Assembly: GCA_019694615.1 (NCBI GenBank)
Contig: JAIBBP010000281.1
Location: forward strand, 34,806 to 98,805
From: Microthrixaceae bacterium
GTDB lineage: Bacteria; Actinomycetota; Acidimicrobiia; Acidimicrobiales; Microtrichaceae
Length of the DNA stretch: 64,000 nucleotides
Direction: 5' to 3'
Within the stretch, counting starts at the first letter, position 1, and the number at the start of each line of letters is the position of its first letter. Position numbers and translations under genes: made by a program. The notes under the pieces were generated by a model. It was given only the letters and a program-made list of their open reading frames with translations, ran no database searches and was not told where the DNA came from. Shown one piece after another: positions 50,610 to 59,017 of the stretch.

Positions 50610-53600
50610 GTCCTGCTTCGCTGCAACGTGTGCATGTCCGCGCGGCACGGCCTCCCGTGGTCGCCCGCTCGGCTCGACCCGCATCGCCGGCGCTCACGAC
50701 GAGGCCGACCCCGTCGGTCGCCTCCGGAGCGTTGCTCCTTCAACTCCAGGAGGGTGTCGGCAATCGCGCGGTCGCGCAGTTGGTGAGCGATCACCCAACC
50801 GACCCGGTAGCGATGTCGCGGGCCGTCCTGCAGCGCCGGGCGGACGCGGCGCTATCGCTGCTGCCGCCGGTGAGGCCGACTCCGAAGCTGCCGTCGCAGG
50901 ACCCCAGCTTCGTCCGGTTGACCGGGCGCGTGAAGTCGTCGGCGAAGTCCTTGAAAGCGCACCCGCCGGCCCGGCACGAGGTCAAGAAGGCGCAGGATGC
51001 GGCGCAGCCGCCGGCGAACGACGTCGCGAGCCAGGCGAAGGCCGCCCAGGTCGACGAGATGGGCACGGCGAAGCCGGGCACCTTCGACAAGGCCAGGTTC
51101 ATGGCGGCCGTGCGCGCTGCCATCGCGAAAGCCGCGCCGAAGGACATGAAGGAGGCGGAGGAGTTCTCGTCGTCCGGCAAGGCCGACGCGACGAAGACCG
51201 AGGTGATGTCTCAGGTCGGGCAGGGCAAGGCGCAGAGCGCCGGCGACATCAAGGGCAAGGCGGCGCAACCGCCCGATCCGTCGAAGGGCGTGTCGAAGCC
51301 CGTCACCCCGATGGGCCAGGAAGCCGAGGTCGCGCAACCCGGCGATCCGGGTGCCGCCGCAGCGATGCCGAAACCGGCGCCGCCGGAGCAGACGAACCTC
51401 GCGGCACCGAAAGCCGCGGTCGACGGGCAGATGTCGGCGGCCGGCGTGACCGAGGAGCAGCTCGCACGGTCGAACGAGCCAGCGTTCCAGGGTGCCCTCG
51501 CGTCGAAGAAGGCCGGGGAAGCCCACAGCGCCGCGGCCCCCGCCGCGTTCCGCGCTGAGGAGGCGCCGCTCCTCGCCGGCGCGCGCGGCGGCGCGGCCCA
51601 GGCGGCGCACGGGGCACTGGCCGAGATGACCGGCGTGAAGAAACGGGCCCTCGGTGGTGTCGGCGCTGACAAGTCGGGAGCGAAGGCCAAGGACGAGGCC
51701 GCTCGGCAACAGGTTGCGGCGGAAATCGAGTCGATCTACGCGGGGACCAAGGCCGATACGGAGGGGATCCTCACGAACCTCGACGGCAAGGTGGATTCGG
51801 CGTTCGAGGCGGGGGAGCGGGAAGCCAAGGCGGCGTTCGAGGACTACCACACGACGCGCGTCCGCAAGTGGAAGATGGACAACTACGTAATCCCGATCGG
51901 CGGCTTGGCGCGCTGGGTGCTCGACCAGCTGTCCTCACCGTCGCCCGAGCTGCTCCGCATTTTCTCCGAGGCCCGAGCCGCGTACACCCGCCGGATGGAG
52001 TCGGTGATCTCCAACATCGCCGACATGATCGGCACTGAGCTCGGCCGGGCACGGGCGCGGATCGCCCAGGGTAAGGCGCAGATCAAGGAGTTCGTCGAAA
52101 AGCAGAAAGGCGACCTGCGGAAGTTCGCGCAGGAGGCCGAGACGGGCATCAGCGGGAAGTTCGACGAGCTCACGTCGTCGGTCGACGACAAGCAGGAGTC
52201 GATGGTCGACACGCTCGCGGAGAAGTATGTCACCGCGAAGCAGAACATCGACGCTCGGGTCACGGCGCTGCAGGACGAGAACAAGGGTCTGTGGGATCAG
52301 GCGACCGCCGCGATCGGCGGCGCGATCGAGACGATCCTGAAGTTGAAGGACATGCTGCTCGGGATCCTGTCGAGGGCGGCGGGGGCTGTCGAGAGGATCG
52401 TCGCCGACCCGATCGCGTTCCTCTGCCGCCTCATCACCGGCGTGCAGGCAGGCCTGAAGCAGTTCGTCGGCAACATCGCGGGCCACCTCAAGAAGGGCCT
52501 CCAGGGATGGCTGTTCGGCGCGCTCTCGGCCGGTGGCATCGAGGTGCCGGAGAAGTTCGATCTCAAGGGCATCTTCGGGATGGTCACGTCGATCCTCGGC
52601 CTGACGTGGGCGAACTTCCGGGATCGGCTGACGAAGAAGGTCGGGCCGGCGATCGCCGGCAAGATCGAGCAGAGCCTCGACTTCGTCAAGGCGATCGCGA
52701 CCGAGGGCATCGGCGGCGCGTGGAAGTGGGTCGTCGGCAAGCTGACCGAGCTCAAGGACCAGGTGATGGGTCAGATCCGAACCTTCGTCATGGAGAAGGT
52801 CGTGATGGCGGGCGTGACGTGGCTGATCTCACTCCTGAACCCGGCGTCGGCCTTCGTGAAGGCCTGCAAGATGATCTACGACGCGATCATGTGGTTCGTC
52901 GACAACGGCCAGCAGGTGAAGGAGCTCGTCGAGTCGATCCTCGACTCCACCGAGGCGATACTCGCCGGTGCCTACTCGACGGTGGCGAACAAGATCGAGG
53001 GAGCGCTCGCCAAGGTGCTGCCGATGGCGATCAGCTTCCTCGCGAGCCTGCTCGGCCTCGGCGGGCTCAGCGAGAAGATCAAGGCGATCATCGAGAAGAT
53101 CCAGAAGCCGGTGAACGACGTCATCGACAAGCTGATCGATCGCGCCGCCGGGTTTGGTAAGCGGTTGTTCTCGAAGATGAAGAACTCGAAACTCGGCAAG
53201 AAGGTCACGGCCGGGATCGGCGCCGGCAAACGCGCCTACGCACGCGGCAAGGCATACGTGAAGGAGAAGTGGGAGGCGGGCAAGGCGTATGTCGCCGGGA
53301 AGGCGAGCGCTGTCGCCGACGCGATCTGTGGGTTCGTACGACCGTTTTCGATGGCGGGAGAGCCGCACAAGTTGATCGTCGAGCCCGGATCACGCACGCT
53401 CCTCATGGCATCGGTCCCGACGCCGGTGCTGGTCAACATCTCGAACGAGATGATGCGGGTCCAGGAGCTGATCGACGCCGGCCGGGCTGAACGCCGCCAG
53501 ATGCTGGCTCTCGAGGGAATGGACAGGACCGCACGGCAGATCGAGGACGCGATCGCGAAGTACGGGCCGGATCATCCGATGGTCGACGGCGGGGTGAAGC

Positions 53601-54121
53601 TGCTGCAGAACGAGATGCACGAGTACGGGGACACGTTCGAGGTTCGCGGCTTCGGCAAGAAGGGGTGGAATGCGGTGCCGCGGCCCGGCGAGACGGCGCC
53701 GTGGGGTGATCAGCCGCGAGGAGGCGGCCGTGCCTTCGAGCGGGAGCATGTCATTCCGTCGTCCGTCGTCGCCGCGCTCATCGGAATGAAGCGAGGGGAG
53801 ACCCCTGAGTTCAAACGCGTCGACACGCGAATGCCGACGATCATCTGGGAGCGGAGGGCGGCCGACCTGAAGACGGTGGGGCCGTTGAGCGGACATAAGC
53901 GTGATCGTGACGCGATCAACGACGCGAAACGCGAGATCGCCTCGGGGACGTTCTCGCTGTCGACGTTCGTCGGCGAACGGATCGCGGCGTCGATCGCTGC
54001 CCGGGATCAGGCCGGCTTGACGGAGCCCACCAACGACGAGATCGTCGGAGCGGCGAACAAGCAACTGAGCTCCATCAACGCCCTGCTGGCGGAGGCGCAG
54101 CAGAAGCAGCGCAACGGGTAG
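50606..54121 (+). CDS. Large helical eCIS-associated protein, candidate payload with C-terminal nuclease-like region
   Basis: A 1171-residue protein. Residues 43-61 (LLLQLQEGVGNRAVAQLVS) repeat the LQ...GN.V pattern of the DUF4157 neighbour. Then come an Ala/Lys/Pro-rich region (100-330), coiled coil (380-560) and a long helical part with hydrophobic segments (600-860), a linker PFSMAGEPHKLIV, and a separate C-terminal domain (about 960-1171). There FEREHVIPSSVVAALIG (1044 on) looks like the EHVIP/HNH-type start of a nuclease. Such layout, conserved helical body plus variable end, is seen in eCIS effectors. A tape-measure role for the helical body is the alternative. Toxin activity is inference. 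Confidence 0.7.
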   Translation: MSPASLQRVHVRAARPPVVARSARPASPALTTRPTPSVASGALLLQLQEGVGNRAVAQLVSDHPTDPVAMSRAVLQRRADAALSLLPPVRPTPKLPSQDPSFVRLTGRVKSSAKSLKAHPPARHEVKKAQDAAQPPANDVASQAKAAQVDEMGTAKPGTFDKARFMAAVRAAIAKAAPKDMKEAEEFSSSGKADATKTEVMSQVGQGKAQSAGDIKGKAAQPPDPSKGVSKPVTPMGQEAEVAQPGDPGAAAAMPKPAPPEQTNLAAPKAAVDGQMSAAGVTEEQLARSNEPAFQGALASKKAGEAHSAAAPAAFRAEEAPLLAGARGGAAQAAHGALAEMTGVKKRALGGVGADKSGAKAKDEAARQQVAAEIESIYAGTKADTEGILTNLDGKVDSAFEAGEREAKAAFEDYHTTRVRKWKMDNYVIPIGGLARWVLDQLSSPSPELLRIFSEARAAYTRRMESVISNIADMIGTELGRARARIAQGKAQIKEFVEKQKGDLRKFAQEAETGISGKFDELTSSVDDKQESMVDTLAEKYVTAKQNIDARVTALQDENKGLWDQATAAIGGAIETILKLKDMLLGILSRAAGAVERIVADPIAFLCRLITGVQAGLKQFVGNIAGHLKKGLQGWLFGALSAGGIEVPEKFDLKGIFGMVTSILGLTWANFRDRLTKKVGPAIAGKIEQSLDFVKAIATEGIGGAWKWVVGKLTELKDQVMGQIRTFVMEKVVMAGVTWLISLLNPASAFVKACKMIYDAIMWFVDNGQQVKELVESILDSTEAILAGAYSTVANKIEGALAKVLPMAISFLASLLGLGGLSEKIKAIIEKIQKPVNDVIDKLIDRAAGFGKRLFSKMKNSKLGKKVTAGIGAGKRAYARGKAYVKEKWEAGKAYVAGKASAVADAICGFVRPFSMAGEPHKLIVEPGSRTLLMASVPTPVLVNISNEMMRVQELIDAGRAERRQMLALEGMDRTARQIEDAIAKYGPDHPMVDGGVKLLQNEMHEYGDTFEVRGFGKKGWNAVPRPGETAPWGDQPRGGGRAFEREHVIPSSVVAALIGMKRGETPEFKRVDTRMPTIIWERRAADLKTVGPLSGHKRDRDAINDAKREIASGTFSLSTFVGERIAASIAARDQAGLTEPTNDEIVGAANKQLSSINALLAEAQQKQRNG

Positions 54122-54126
54122 CCGCG

Positions 54127-56136
54127 TCAGCCCGCGTGGGCGTCGCGGATCGCTTCGAACCACGGCCCGAACTCGCCGGACGAGCACATGCGGCCGAGCT
54201 TGCGGTACTCACGCGCCGTGGCGTGGATCACGTGCTCCATCGTGACCACGTTGCCGTTGGCGGCGGCGAGGAATGCTGCGGTCATCGCGACGCTCGAGAT
54301 GTTGCCGCCGGTCAGGTCGAATGACGTCGCGAGGAAGGTGGTGTCGATCGAGTCGTCCTGTGGGAGCGTGGTCGGCAGGTGGCGGCGCCAGAGCGACTCG
54401 CGGAGTTCGGCGTCAGGAGTGGGAAAGTCGACCAGCACATCAAGGCGCCGCAGAAACGCCTCGTCGATGTTCGCCCGCAGGTTCGTGGTGAGAAGCGCAA
54501 CGCCTTCGAATCGCTCCATCCGTTGTAAGAGGTAGGCGACCTCGACGTTGGCGTGGCGGTCGCGGGCGTCCTGCACCTCCGAGCGCTTGCCGAAGATGGC
54601 GTCCGCTTCGTCGAAGAGCAGCACGCCGTTGACGCTGTCGGCTTCGGCGAAGATCCGATCGAGGTTCTTCTCCGTCTCACCGATGTACTTGTCGACGACC
54701 GTCGCGAGGTCGATGACGTAGAGGTCGAGTCCCAGATCGTTCGCGATGACTTCGGCGGCGAGGGTCTTGCCGGTGCCCGACGCTCCGGCGAAGAGCGCGG
54801 TGACGCCTTGGCCCTTGCTGGCTCCGTGGTCCATGCCCCACTCGCTCATCACCCGCTCCCGATTGCGCACTCGTGATGCCACGGCGACGAGCTGACCCAT
54901 GAGATCGCCTGTCGCGACGAGGTCGTCCCAGGTCGCTCGCGGTTCGATGCGCACGGCGAGCCGTTCGAGCCCGGCGGCGTTCTGGGCGCGGACTCCGGCG
55001 GCATAATGGGACGAGGTCGGCTCGGTGGCGTCGCACATAGCCAAGAGCCGGGCGGCGCGTTCGGCGCGTTCCTCCTGCTCCGGTGTGAGCCGGTATGTGG
55101 CAAGCCTCGACGCCGACTTGTTCGCCCGAGGCGCTGAAATGGCCAACGGCACCTGCTCAGACCAGGCCGGATCCCATGGTCGTTCGTCGACGGCGACCAC
55201 CGTGACGCCCGGCGCGGTGAGAAGCCGCGGTAGGTCGGGTCCTCCTCCTCGGGCGATCGCGTCGAGCGGCCCCGCTACGAGCGCGGCTCCGGCGAGCATG
55301 CAGTGGCGTCGCGCTGCCGCGATGACCGCTGCCGGGTGCTCGGAATCCGACGCCCGACGGAGGTCGATGACGAGCGGTTCGAGTCCGGCGGCGATGAGCC
55401 CCGATGCCGCCCACGATGTCGCTCCGGTTCCGCTGCGGTCGCGGACGTGGATCAGTCTGACACCGCCGGCGACCGCGCGCTCCAGACCTTCGGTGTTCGC
55501 CGTCGCTCTCCTGACGGCTCGCTCGACGAACGGCGTGACGAGGGGATCGACCGAATCGTCGCCCAACAGGAACGCGACGACGGCGTCTGGCACACGGAGC
55601 GGCCGGGTGAGAAACGGGCGGTCGGGCTCATCGATCTCGACGAGACCGTGTGACACCAGCGGGCCGTGCGGCGTCAGACGCGCTCGTCCATCAGAGTCAG
55701 TGAATGAAGCGCCGCACAGTTCGAGCGCCAGACCGATCGACGCCCGCCGGCGTGTGAGGTCGTCGTGCAGGTAGCCGTAGGCTCGCTCGATCCTTGGGTC
55801 CAAGTCCGGTGCCAGCGCGACGAGAAGAAGGGAGATGTCCAACTCGTCGAGTCCGCAGCGCCGTTCCACGGCACGGAGGCGGATCGAGTGCCCGGCTGCG
55901 ACCGCCGCGTCCGCGTCGGCTTCGGCCAGCGTGAGCGCCCCACTGAGCTCCGCGCAACGGACCGGAATCGGAGCGCGCTCATCGAGGAGATGGCGGGCCT
56001 GTTCGTCGGAGATGTGCAGTCCGCGGAACGGGTCGGACGGGTCGGGATCGGACCGCTGGCGGAGTTCGACGGCGAGACGCACGGTGGAAGCCAGCACGTC
56101 CAGCCGGGTGAGCAGGTGGGCGAGCGACGGGTCCAT
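54127..56136 (-). CDS. AAA+ ATPase (Afp15/PVC15-like)
   Basis: A 669-residue protein with a helical and partly degenerate N-terminal half, then a C-terminal AAA domain: Walker A FAGASGTGKTLAAEVIAN near residue 450, Walker B GVLLFDEADAIFGKRSE near 505, sensor ALLTTNLRANIDEAFLRRLD with Arg finger. Afp15-type ATPases are needed to assemble or load particles. ATG 56136 is 8 nt after the DUF4255 stop; this operon runs LuxR regulator, DUF4255, AAA. It is convergent with the candidate payload gene: stops only 5 nt apart. Confidence 0.92.
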   Translation of the reverse strand: MDPSLAHLLTRLDVLASTVRLAVELRQRSDPDPSDPFRGLHISDEQARHLLDERAPIPVRCAELSGALTLAEADADAAVAAGHSIRLRAVERRCGLDELDISLLLVALAPDLDPRIERAYGYLHDDLTRRRASIGLALELCGASFTDSDGRARLTPHGPLVSHGLVEIDEPDRPFLTRPLRVPDAVVAFLLGDDSVDPLVTPFVERAVRRATANTEGLERAVAGGVRLIHVRDRSGTGATSWAASGLIAAGLEPLVIDLRRASDSEHPAAVIAAARRHCMLAGAALVAGPLDAIARGGGPDLPRLLTAPGVTVVAVDERPWDPAWSEQVPLAISAPRANKSASRLATYRLTPEQEERAERAARLLAMCDATEPTSSHYAAGVRAQNAAGLERLAVRIEPRATWDDLVATGDLMGQLVAVASRVRNRERVMSEWGMDHGASKGQGVTALFAGASGTGKTLAAEVIANDLGLDLYVIDLATVVDKYIGETEKNLDRIFAEADSVNGVLLFDEADAIFGKRSEVQDARDRHANVEVAYLLQRMERFEGVALLTTNLRANIDEAFLRRLDVLVDFPTPDAELRESLWRRHLPTTLPQDDSIDTTFLATSFDLTGGNISSVAMTAAFLAAANGNVVTMEHVIHATAREYRKLGRMCSSGEFGPWFEAIRDAHAG

Positions 56137-56144
56137 CGGCGTCG

Positions 56145-56816
56145 TCAGGGAAGCTCAGGCCTGCTGGTCGAGGCGGCCCCGCGACGGTCGAACCGCCGGA
56201 TCATGCGCGGCGGGTCGTAGGCGGCGTCACCTCGTTCGACGGTCTTGTCGATGAGACCGATGTGGAGTGGTTCGGCAACCGGCGGACCGGCCTCGTCGAA
56301 GCGTCCGAGGTCGAACGGCGCGGTGACTACTAGGTCCAACGATGGTTTCAGCTCACCTCCCAGCGCCGACCACGTGTCGGACAGCGCTCTGTCCTTGGGT
56401 GGCGGCAACGCCACTGTGTACGCGATCGGCGATCCAGCCCCCGAGAGCGAACCGGCAAGCGCTTCCACAGGGATGCCGTCCTGGGCCAGAAACGCCGCGA
56501 GCAGCATCGACAGTAGGCGGTGCTCGTCCTCAGGTCGCTGCGTCCACGCAGTGAGGAGGTAGGACAACTTGAACCATCGAGGTGGCGACCCCCAGCCAGC
56601 GATGCGTCTGCCGTCATCGGAACGGCGCTCGATCTGGCCGACCTGTCGTCGGTCGGCGTCTTCACGGATGTCGTACAGATATAGGTCCACGGTGGGCGCG
56701 TTGCGGCGCGACGCCCAGTCGCGCGTGGGTGCATCGAACACGATCTCGACCGCGGTCTCACTCTCCATTCGCAGGCGGATCAGGGACCGCAGCGACTCAT
56801 CGACATCATGGATCAT
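56145..56816 (-). CDS. DUF4255 (Afp16/PVC16-like) cap protein
   Basis: A 223-residue protein: IHDVDESLRSLIRLRMESET, then APTVDLYLYDIREDADRR, PPRWFKLSYLLTAWTQRPEDEHRLLSMLLAAFLAQ and SALGGELKPSLDLVVTAPFD. This is DUF4255, whose Afp16 member terminates the tube and sheath at the distal end. ATG 56816 follows the LuxR gene stop by 32 nt. Always next to the AAA ATPase in this class of cluster. Confidence 0.9.
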   Translation of the reverse strand: MIHDVDESLRSLIRLRMESETAVEIVFDAPTRDWASRRNAPTVDLYLYDIREDADRRQVGQIERRSDDGRRIAGWGSPPRWFKLSYLLTAWTQRPEDEHRLLSMLLAAFLAQDGIPVEALAGSLSGAGSPIAYTVALPPPKDRALSDTWSALGGELKPSLDLVVTAPFDLGRFDEAGPPVAEPLHIGLIDKTVERGDAAYDPPRMIRRFDRRGAASTSRPELP

Positions 56817-56848
56817 GGCTGGCCGATCGTTCCCTGTGCGGTGGGCGC

Positions 56849-57463
56849 TCAGATGAGGCCCTCGCGCACAGCGAAGGCGACGGCATGTGTCCGGTTTCGG
56901 AGCTGCAACCGGGTAGTGACATCGTGGATGATCCCTTTGATCGTGCGTTCCGAGTACGAGAGCTTGTGGGCTATCTCGCTCGTGTCGAACCCATCGGCAA
57001 CAAGCTTGAGCACGTCGGTCTCACGTTCTGAGAGCGCACCGAACGGGCAGGACGATCCGCTCCCGCGTTGGATTCTCCCGACCCGGTCGAGCAGCCGACC
57101 GAGTAGGTCAGGTGGGAGGGAACCAGCCCCCGACGCAGCTGCGCCGACCACCTCGACGATCCGTTCCGGTGTGGCCTCGCCGGTCCGCAACATCGCGCAG
57201 GCGCCGGCCTCAATCGCGTCGAGGACTCCCGATTCGTCGAGGCGTGCCACGATAACCACGACCCGTGGACAACCGTCACGTTGCACTGCTCGCACCAGGC
57301 GCAGCGTCGGTTCGGAGAGCTCGTCCGCCGCCACGATCGCAACTGCTGAGGTGTCCAGATCCAGCCCCTCGACGAGTTGAACCTCGCGGCGCCCTCGCAG
57401 CTGCGCGGCGATCCCGACCTCCAGGACCGGATCGTTGCTCGAGACCATTACTCGAATGCTCAT
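56849..57463 (-). CDS. LuxR-family regulator with degenerate receiver domain
   Basis: A 204-residue NarL/FixJ-like regulator. The C-terminal HTH is clear: LSERETDVLKLVADGFDTSE and IAHKLSYSERTIKGIIHDVT. The N-terminal ~125 residues have receiver-like pattern (IRVMVSSNDPVLEVGIAAQL; VAIVAADELSEPT) but lack the acidic pair at the start and the phospho-accepting Asp, and LRTGEAT replaces the conserved Lys loop. So it probably responds to another signal or protein. ATG 57463 has ribosome site AAGGGGG. As first gene of the DUF4255-AAA operon, it is a likely local eCIS switch. Confidence 0.85.
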   Translation of the reverse strand: MSIRVMVSSNDPVLEVGIAAQLRGRREVQLVEGLDLDTSAVAIVAADELSEPTLRLVRAVQRDGCPRVVVIVARLDESGVLDAIEAGACAMLRTGEATPERIVEVVGAAASGAGSLPPDLLGRLLDRVGRIQRGSGSSCPFGALSERETDVLKLVADGFDTSEIAHKLSYSERTIKGIIHDVTTRLQLRNRTHAVAFAVREGLI

Positions 57464-57522
57464 CTGATGAATCCCCCTTGATCTACCGGCTCGCGACGAG
57501 TTCAAGATGAGTGAACCACCAC

Positions 57523-57570
57523 GCGCTCCACAACGAGTCAACGCGCGCTCCGCAATGTCGGCGGTATGAG
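57523..57570 (+). promoter_or_regulatory. Candidate promoter with 22-bp-spaced direct repeats
   Basis: GCGCTCC occurs at 57523-57529 and 57545-57551, exactly 22 bp apart (two helix turns), followed at 57565 by TATGAG as a possible -10. SARP activators bind heptamer direct repeats in 11-bp phase just upstream of -10, so this could be a site for the cluster's SARP regulator. The third phase position (57534) is only weakly similar. Confidence 0.35.
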
Positions 57571-57661
57571 CTAAATGAGCCTCGAGGAGGTCGAGTGCAC
57601 CTTCGGGCACACTTTTCGTGAGGCCTTCCAATCAACAGGACGATCCACGACGATTCCGCAC

Positions 57662-58927
57662 ATGGGAGCGGCGTTCGTCCTGATGGAGCCGAAGTCGCTG
57701 GTCGTCAATCCCGGCGAGCAGCGATCGATCCAGGTGTCGGTGCGAAACGTCGGGAACGTCGTCGACGTGCTTCGCCTCGAGGCCCTCGGCCAGTCGTCGC
57801 GCTGGGTCGAAATCGAGCCACGGGAACTTCGCCTGCTCCCCGGGGCTGATGGCGTTGCGACGGTGACGTTCCACCCTCCCCGTGACGCGTCCGTTGCCGC
57901 CGGTCGTACACCGTTCGCCGTCCGTGCCACGTCCGCGCAGGAGGGCAACGCAACGGTTGAGGAGGGCCAGGTCGAGGTTCTGCCGTTCCTCAGCGTCGTG
58001 GCCGAGATGGTCCCCCATACCGTGCGCGGGCGTCGTCGCGCTCGGACCGAGCTCGCGGTCGACAACCGCGGCAACGTCGGGATCGACCTCACCGCTGCCG
58101 GCGGCGACGCCGACGGTGCCGTAGAGGTCGACGTTCGTGACCGGCAGATCCGTTGCGACCCAGGCGCGGCGGTGCTCACGCGGGTTGACATCAGGCCGGT
58201 GTCGACGTTCTGGCGCGGCCCGGTGAAGACGCTCCCGTTCAAGATCGACCTCTCGGACACGGGTGGTAACACGCGTTCCGTCGAAGGGGCCGTGGTTCAG
58301 GAGCCGCTTCTCCCGAAGTGGTTCGTAAAGGCGGTCGTTGGGGCCCTCCTCGCGGTTCTCGCACTCGTGATCCTGTGGTTCACGCTGCTCAGGCCGGCGG
58401 TTGAGAGTTCGGCGGGCGAAGCTGCCGAGAAGGAGGTCCAGTCCCAGGCCGCTGGGATCAAGGCGGATGCAGTTGAAGCCGCCAAAGCGGCGACAGCTGC
58501 CGGTGGAAGTGGGGCAGGTCGAACGCAGGAGGCGGTGGAGCAGGCAGCTGAGTCTGCGGCCCAGAAGAAGATCGATGAGGCGCTCGAAGCAGGCACGTTC
58601 GTAGCCAAAGGGGACCCTATTGATTTTCGGCTCGACATCGATCCAGCGACATCGGATGCGGCGACGAGATCCTTTGTCGGGCGGGTGTTCTCGATGACCG
58701 ACGTCGTGTTGCAGAACCCTCGGGGCGACAAGGGCACGATACGGATCCGACGCGGCGCGGACATAGTCCTGGAGGTAGGCCTCGAGAACTTTCGAGACCT
58801 CGACTACCACTACGTAACGCCCTTGGTGTTCGACGGAGTTGACCTGAGGATCGACGTGGACTGCCGGAACGAGGCCGGTCCGTGTACTCCGGCGGTGTCG
58901 TTCGGCGGTTTCGTGAAGCCCGAGTAG
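57662..58927 (+). CDS. COG1470-like membrane-anchored protein (eCIS-linked)
   Basis: A 421-residue protein. The N-terminal two domains (about 1-110, 115-215) are Ig-like folds (EPKSLVVNPGEQRSIQVSV, RNVGNVVDVLRLE) of the NEW3/COG1470 'hydrolytic protein' type. A TM helix (about 220-244, WFVKAVVGALLAVLALVILW) follows, then an Ala/Lys coiled coil (247-310) and a beta domain (315-421) with cysteines C401/C408. Without a signal peptide the N-terminus is cytosolic and the end outside. Similar genes accompany actinobacterial eCIS clusters. ATG 57662 starts the Ig fold; a start at 57575 is possible because the frame is open. Confidence 0.65.
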   Translation: MGAAFVLMEPKSLVVNPGEQRSIQVSVRNVGNVVDVLRLEALGQSSRWVEIEPRELRLLPGADGVATVTFHPPRDASVAAGRTPFAVRATSAQEGNATVEEGQVEVLPFLSVVAEMVPHTVRGRRRARTELAVDNRGNVGIDLTAAGGDADGAVEVDVRDRQIRCDPGAAVLTRVDIRPVSTFWRGPVKTLPFKIDLSDTGGNTRSVEGAVVQEPLLPKWFVKAVVGALLAVLALVILWFTLLRPAVESSAGEAAEKEVQSQAAGIKADAVEAAKAATAAGGSGAGRTQEAVEQAAESAAQKKIDEALEAGTFVAKGDPIDFRLDIDPATSDAATRSFVGRVFSMTDVVLQNPRGDKGTIRIRRGADIVLEVGLENFRDLDYHYVTPLVFDGVDLRIDVDCRNEAGPCTPAVSFGGFVKPE

Positions 58928-59017
58928 GAAGATTCGGCGAGTTCCGGGGCGCGGAGCGTTTGTGGGTATGGGCGTCGACTCTGAGCGGGTACCGACCGCG
59001 CGTCGAGTGGAGGGTCA

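Noticed and set aside
50416..51558. 380-codon plus-strand frame overlapping the DUF4157 and payload genes
   Set aside because: Different frame from both supported genes, Arg/Gly-rich, no family features.
37713..58927. Type VI secretion system
   Set aside because: VgrG and PAAR are present, but there is no TssB/TssC pair, no TssJLM membrane complex and no ClpV; gpJ, tail protein I and DUF4255 are eCIS parts.
37713..58927. Prophage or R-type tailocin
   Set aside because: No terminase, portal, capsid, integrase, holin or endolysin gene is visible, and the DUF4157/AAA/DUF4255 set is characteristic of eCIS.
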